A stretch of DNA of 15,405 nt from an uncultured Pseudanabaenaceae cyanobacterium (GTDB taxonomy: Bacteria; Cyanobacteriota; Cyanobacteriia; PCC-9006; JAAUQQ01), in contig CALLPZ010000452.1 of assembly GCA_938015405.1 (NCBI GenBank), positions 1-15,405 on the forward strand. The letters are read 5' to 3'. The translations under genes and the position numbers were made by a program. A model generated the notes under the pieces. That model saw nothing but the letters and a program-made list of their open reading frames with translations, had not been told where the DNA came from and ran no database searches. Below are positions 13,273 to 15,405 of the stretch, piece by piece (the first letter of the stretch is position 1; each line of letters starts with the position of its first letter).

Positions 13273-15405
13273 CTAATTTATAATCGCCCCCAGCTGAGAC
13301 AAAGTATCGAGCTGAGCAGCAGTCAATCCTCGCACTCCATTTAATTTCATCCCCTCATAGGGGCCAGGAACCCGCAGGGTCATGACACAGGAGCCCGTGG
13401 AAGTATCCCAGATCTTGCAGCTTCCATCCTCACTCGCGGTGGCTAGATGGCCCCCAGAGGGACTAAAGTTCACGGACCAAACCGCAGCCTGATGTCCTTC
13501 CAAGGAACAATAAGCAGACTCAGCATCCACAAACTCCGCAGCAGTCAGCAACCGTTCAGCTGTCCCAGCCTGCTCCAAAGCCGTAACGAGCTTGCTCCAA
13601 TCCCAGAGATGAATGGTGTGATCTAAGCTGCAAGTCGCCAGCTGCTGACCATCTCGACTCCAAGCCAAATCAGTAATGGGGCGATCGTGGAAAACCAGGC
13701 TAGCCCGACAAAGACCTGAGTCCAAACACCAGAATTTAAGATGGCCATCCAGTCCCGCACTGACTAGCCAATGCCCCAGAGGGCTCACCCCCAACGCCGT
13801 CACCCAATCATCATGACCATTAAACGGACGGACGTAGTCCCCAGCTTTAGTCCACTGGCGAATGCTATGGTCCGCCCCACCGCTAAAAACATATTCACCA
13901 TCGGCACTAAAATTTACCGTACAAACCCGACTACTATGTCCCGAAAGTCGGTGCATTAAGCGACCGCTGTGTCGCTCCCAAAGGTGGACGGTCTTATCGG
14001 CACTTCCACTCGCGATCATCGACCCATCAGGGCTGAGACGCAGCGTACAAACCCAACCTTGATGACTCTCCTGGTGAGAATCACTCCTGCCATGGCCTAC
14101 TCCAAGCGATCTTCCCAAGGTTCGTCCGAGTGTGCTGGAATCCCACTGGGTCTTCCTTCTCGGCAACAGTCGCACTTGATGATCTTTACTCGCAGTTATC
14201 ACCTCTTCGCCATCGGCAGCCCACCGCGCAACCCATAATCCTGGATGCTCGCAGGAATAGAGGGGCTCAACCCAATCAGGCCGGGCAGGTTCTTCAGCCT
14301 CCCCACCTCCCAAAGCCGACACATCCCAAAACCAGAGACTATCGTCCCCAGCACAGCTCACTAAGCGATCGCCCCGGGGATGCCAATCCACGCAGCGCAT
14401 ATTGGCCACATAGCCTTGAAGCAAACTGAGACAGCAACCGCTGTGGGTATCCCAAAGACGAAGCGTTTGGTCATGGGCACCACTAGCCAAAGTCTGTCCA
14501 TCAGGGCTAAAGGCCATGGCCTGAATCCAACCATGGTGCCCCGTGAAAGTGCGGCAACAGGTTCCCCATTCCACATCCCAGAGTCGAAGGGTCTGGTCGC
14601 GACTGGAACTCGCCAACCATTTACCGTCAGGGCTAAAGGCCAGATGACTCACTGGGCCGTAGTGACCTTTCAAAATGCGGAGTGAGTCGCCACTATCGCT
14701 ATCCCAGAGGCGCACCGTGCCATCATGGCTCGCGCTGGCAATGATTCGACCATCTGGGCTAAAGGTCACTGCACAGGCCCAGCTTTCATGGCCCAACATC
14801 ACCCCCAAATACTGTCCTGAAGACACATCCCACAGTCGCAAGGCCCCATCACTACTAGCACTGACAATCAGATCTCCCTGGGGGCTAATTGCCACTGCAT
14901 GAATCCAACTACTGGGAATGTGAATCACCCGCAACAGACAGCTCTCGACAGCGCTTTCCCTCCCACTCTGCTCCTGAGCAAGGCCAGGGTCCAAACGGGG
15001 CTCAGGATAGCGCTGGCCGATGTAGTCATCCTTGGCGAGACTAGCCAGCCCAGTTCGATCTGGGGGGAGTAACGACTCAAGAGACCAAAGCCGTAAGTAG
15101 CGATCGCCCCCTCCCGTGACAAGCCAACGCCCCGATGGTCCCCAAGCCAGGGACCACACAAATCGACTATGCCCTGGAAGTCTTGCCAGCCGTTGGCCAC
15201 TAGACAACTCCCACAGATCAAGATTGCCCTGATCACTGCCACTGGCCAGATATTGGCCATTGGGACTAAAGGCCAAACAATGAATCCGCCCGTCCACCGC
15301 AGCGTAACTGGCTTGGAGCTGCCCCGTATGCAAATTCCAGAGCTGCATCTTGCCCAAGGAATCTCCCAGGGCAACGTATTGGCCATCTGGGCTGAAGTCG
15401 AGACA
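13273..15405 (-). CDS. WD40-repeat protein, C-terminal 710 residues (5' end outside window)
   Basis: The frame is open to the right edge; a TTG at 15357 is internal, because the preceding codons (CLDFSPDGQYVALGDS) continue a WD40 blade. About 14 blades can be counted from their WD-type ends (LWNLHTG, LWELSSG, LWSLESL, LWDVSSG, LWDSDSG, LWDVEWG, LWDTHSG, FWDVSAL, VRLLPRR, LWERHSG, QWTKAGD, FWCLDSG, LWDWSKL, IWDTSTG), enough for two seven-bladed propellers. Longer linkers follow blades 3, 8, 9 and 13. After the last blade comes the tail YEGMKLNGVRGLTAAQ and LDTLSQLGAIIN. This resembles the GMNITGVTGLTEAQ-x-ATLKALGA ending common in cyanobacterial NB-ARC/NACHT-type STAND ATPases with WD40 sensors. 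A STAND domain upstream is therefore likely, but it is not visible here. Confidence 0.88.
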   Translation of the reverse strand, partial: CLDFSPDGQYVALGDSLGKMQLWNLHTGQLQASYAAVDGRIHCLAFSPNGQYLASGSDQGNLDLWELSSGQRLARLPGHSRFVWSLAWGPSGRWLVTGGGDRYLRLWSLESLLPPDRTGLASLAKDDYIGQRYPEPRLDPGLAQEQSGRESAVESCLLRVIHIPSSWIHAVAISPQGDLIVSASSDGALRLWDVSSGQYLGVMLGHESWACAVTFSPDGRIIASASHDGTVRLWDSDSGDSLRILKGHYGPVSHLAFSPDGKWLASSSRDQTLRLWDVEWGTCCRTFTGHHGWIQAMAFSPDGQTLASGAHDQTLRLWDTHSGCCLSLLQGYVANMRCVDWHPRGDRLVSCAGDDSLWFWDVSALGGGEAEEPARPDWVEPLYSCEHPGLWVARWAADGEEVITASKDHQVRLLPRRKTQWDSSTLGRTLGRSLGVGHGRSDSHQESHQGWVCTLRLSPDGSMIASGSADKTVHLWERHSGRLMHRLSGHSSRVCTVNFSADGEYVFSGGADHSIRQWTKAGDYVRPFNGHDDWVTALGVSPLGHWLVSAGLDGHLKFWCLDSGLCRASLVFHDRPITDLAWSRDGQQLATCSLDHTIHLWDWSKLVTALEQAGTAERLLTAAEFVDAESAYCSLEGHQAAVWSVNFSPSGGHLATASEDGSCKIWDTSTGSCVMTLRVPGPYEGMKLNGVRGLTAAQLDTLSQLGAIIN

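Noticed and set aside
13273..15405. Repeat array that might be CRISPR-like
   Set aside because: The recurring similar sequences are the DNA of WD40 blades; they vary in length and sequence and are within a coding frame.

Overview
The window comes from a cyanobacterium. The octamer GCGATCGC (HIP1, over-represented in many cyanobacterial genomes) occurs 11 times in 15.4 kb: at about 509, 1639, 2263, 2719, 5700, 6248, 8039, 10052, 12249, 14365 and 15100. Chance would give well under one. The gene set fits: plant/cyanobacterial-type phytoene synthase (CrtB), a small single-RRM RNA-binding protein, several two-component receivers and a very long WD40 protein. No tRNA, rRNA, CRISPR array or insertion sequence was recognised.

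Layout. (1) 1-4083: the 3' part of an alpha/beta hydrolase (+), then convergently a secreted LysM/M23 peptidoglycan hydrolase, a FemAB-like (DUF482) protein and a response regulator, all on the minus strand. (2) 4084-6717: divergent from the regulator, ligA (NAD-dependent DNA ligase) with a structured leader, an unusual N-terminal extension and a clear terminator. (3) 6720-8000: two tandem paralogous genes for small secreted proteins of unknown function (111 and 110 aa) with related upstream sequence, closed by a perfect 24-bp hairpin. (4) 8090-11330: a carotenoid locus, crtI (minus) and crtB (plus), divergent across a 0.6-kb region with dyads. (5) 11395-12986: an RRM protein and a stand-alone receiver, both minus, separated by 0.66 kb with no convincing gene. 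(6) 13273-15405: the C-terminal 710 residues of a protein with about 14 WD40 blades, whose 5' end lies outside the window.

How the genes connect. CrtB makes phytoene and CrtI would desaturate it, probably to lycopene. The desaturase is the bacterial CrtI type, whereas most cyanobacteria use CrtP/CrtQ/CrtH. A 10-bp dyad, GTA(T/A)(A/G)GATAC, occurs five times, always between genes, upstream of the peptidoglycan hydrolase, the response regulator (two copies) and both small secreted proteins. This suggests a local envelope-related regulon. LigA carries a QLSMF sequence in its N-terminal extension that resembles a sliding-clamp-binding motif. These three points and the small-protein pair are the most noteworthy features.
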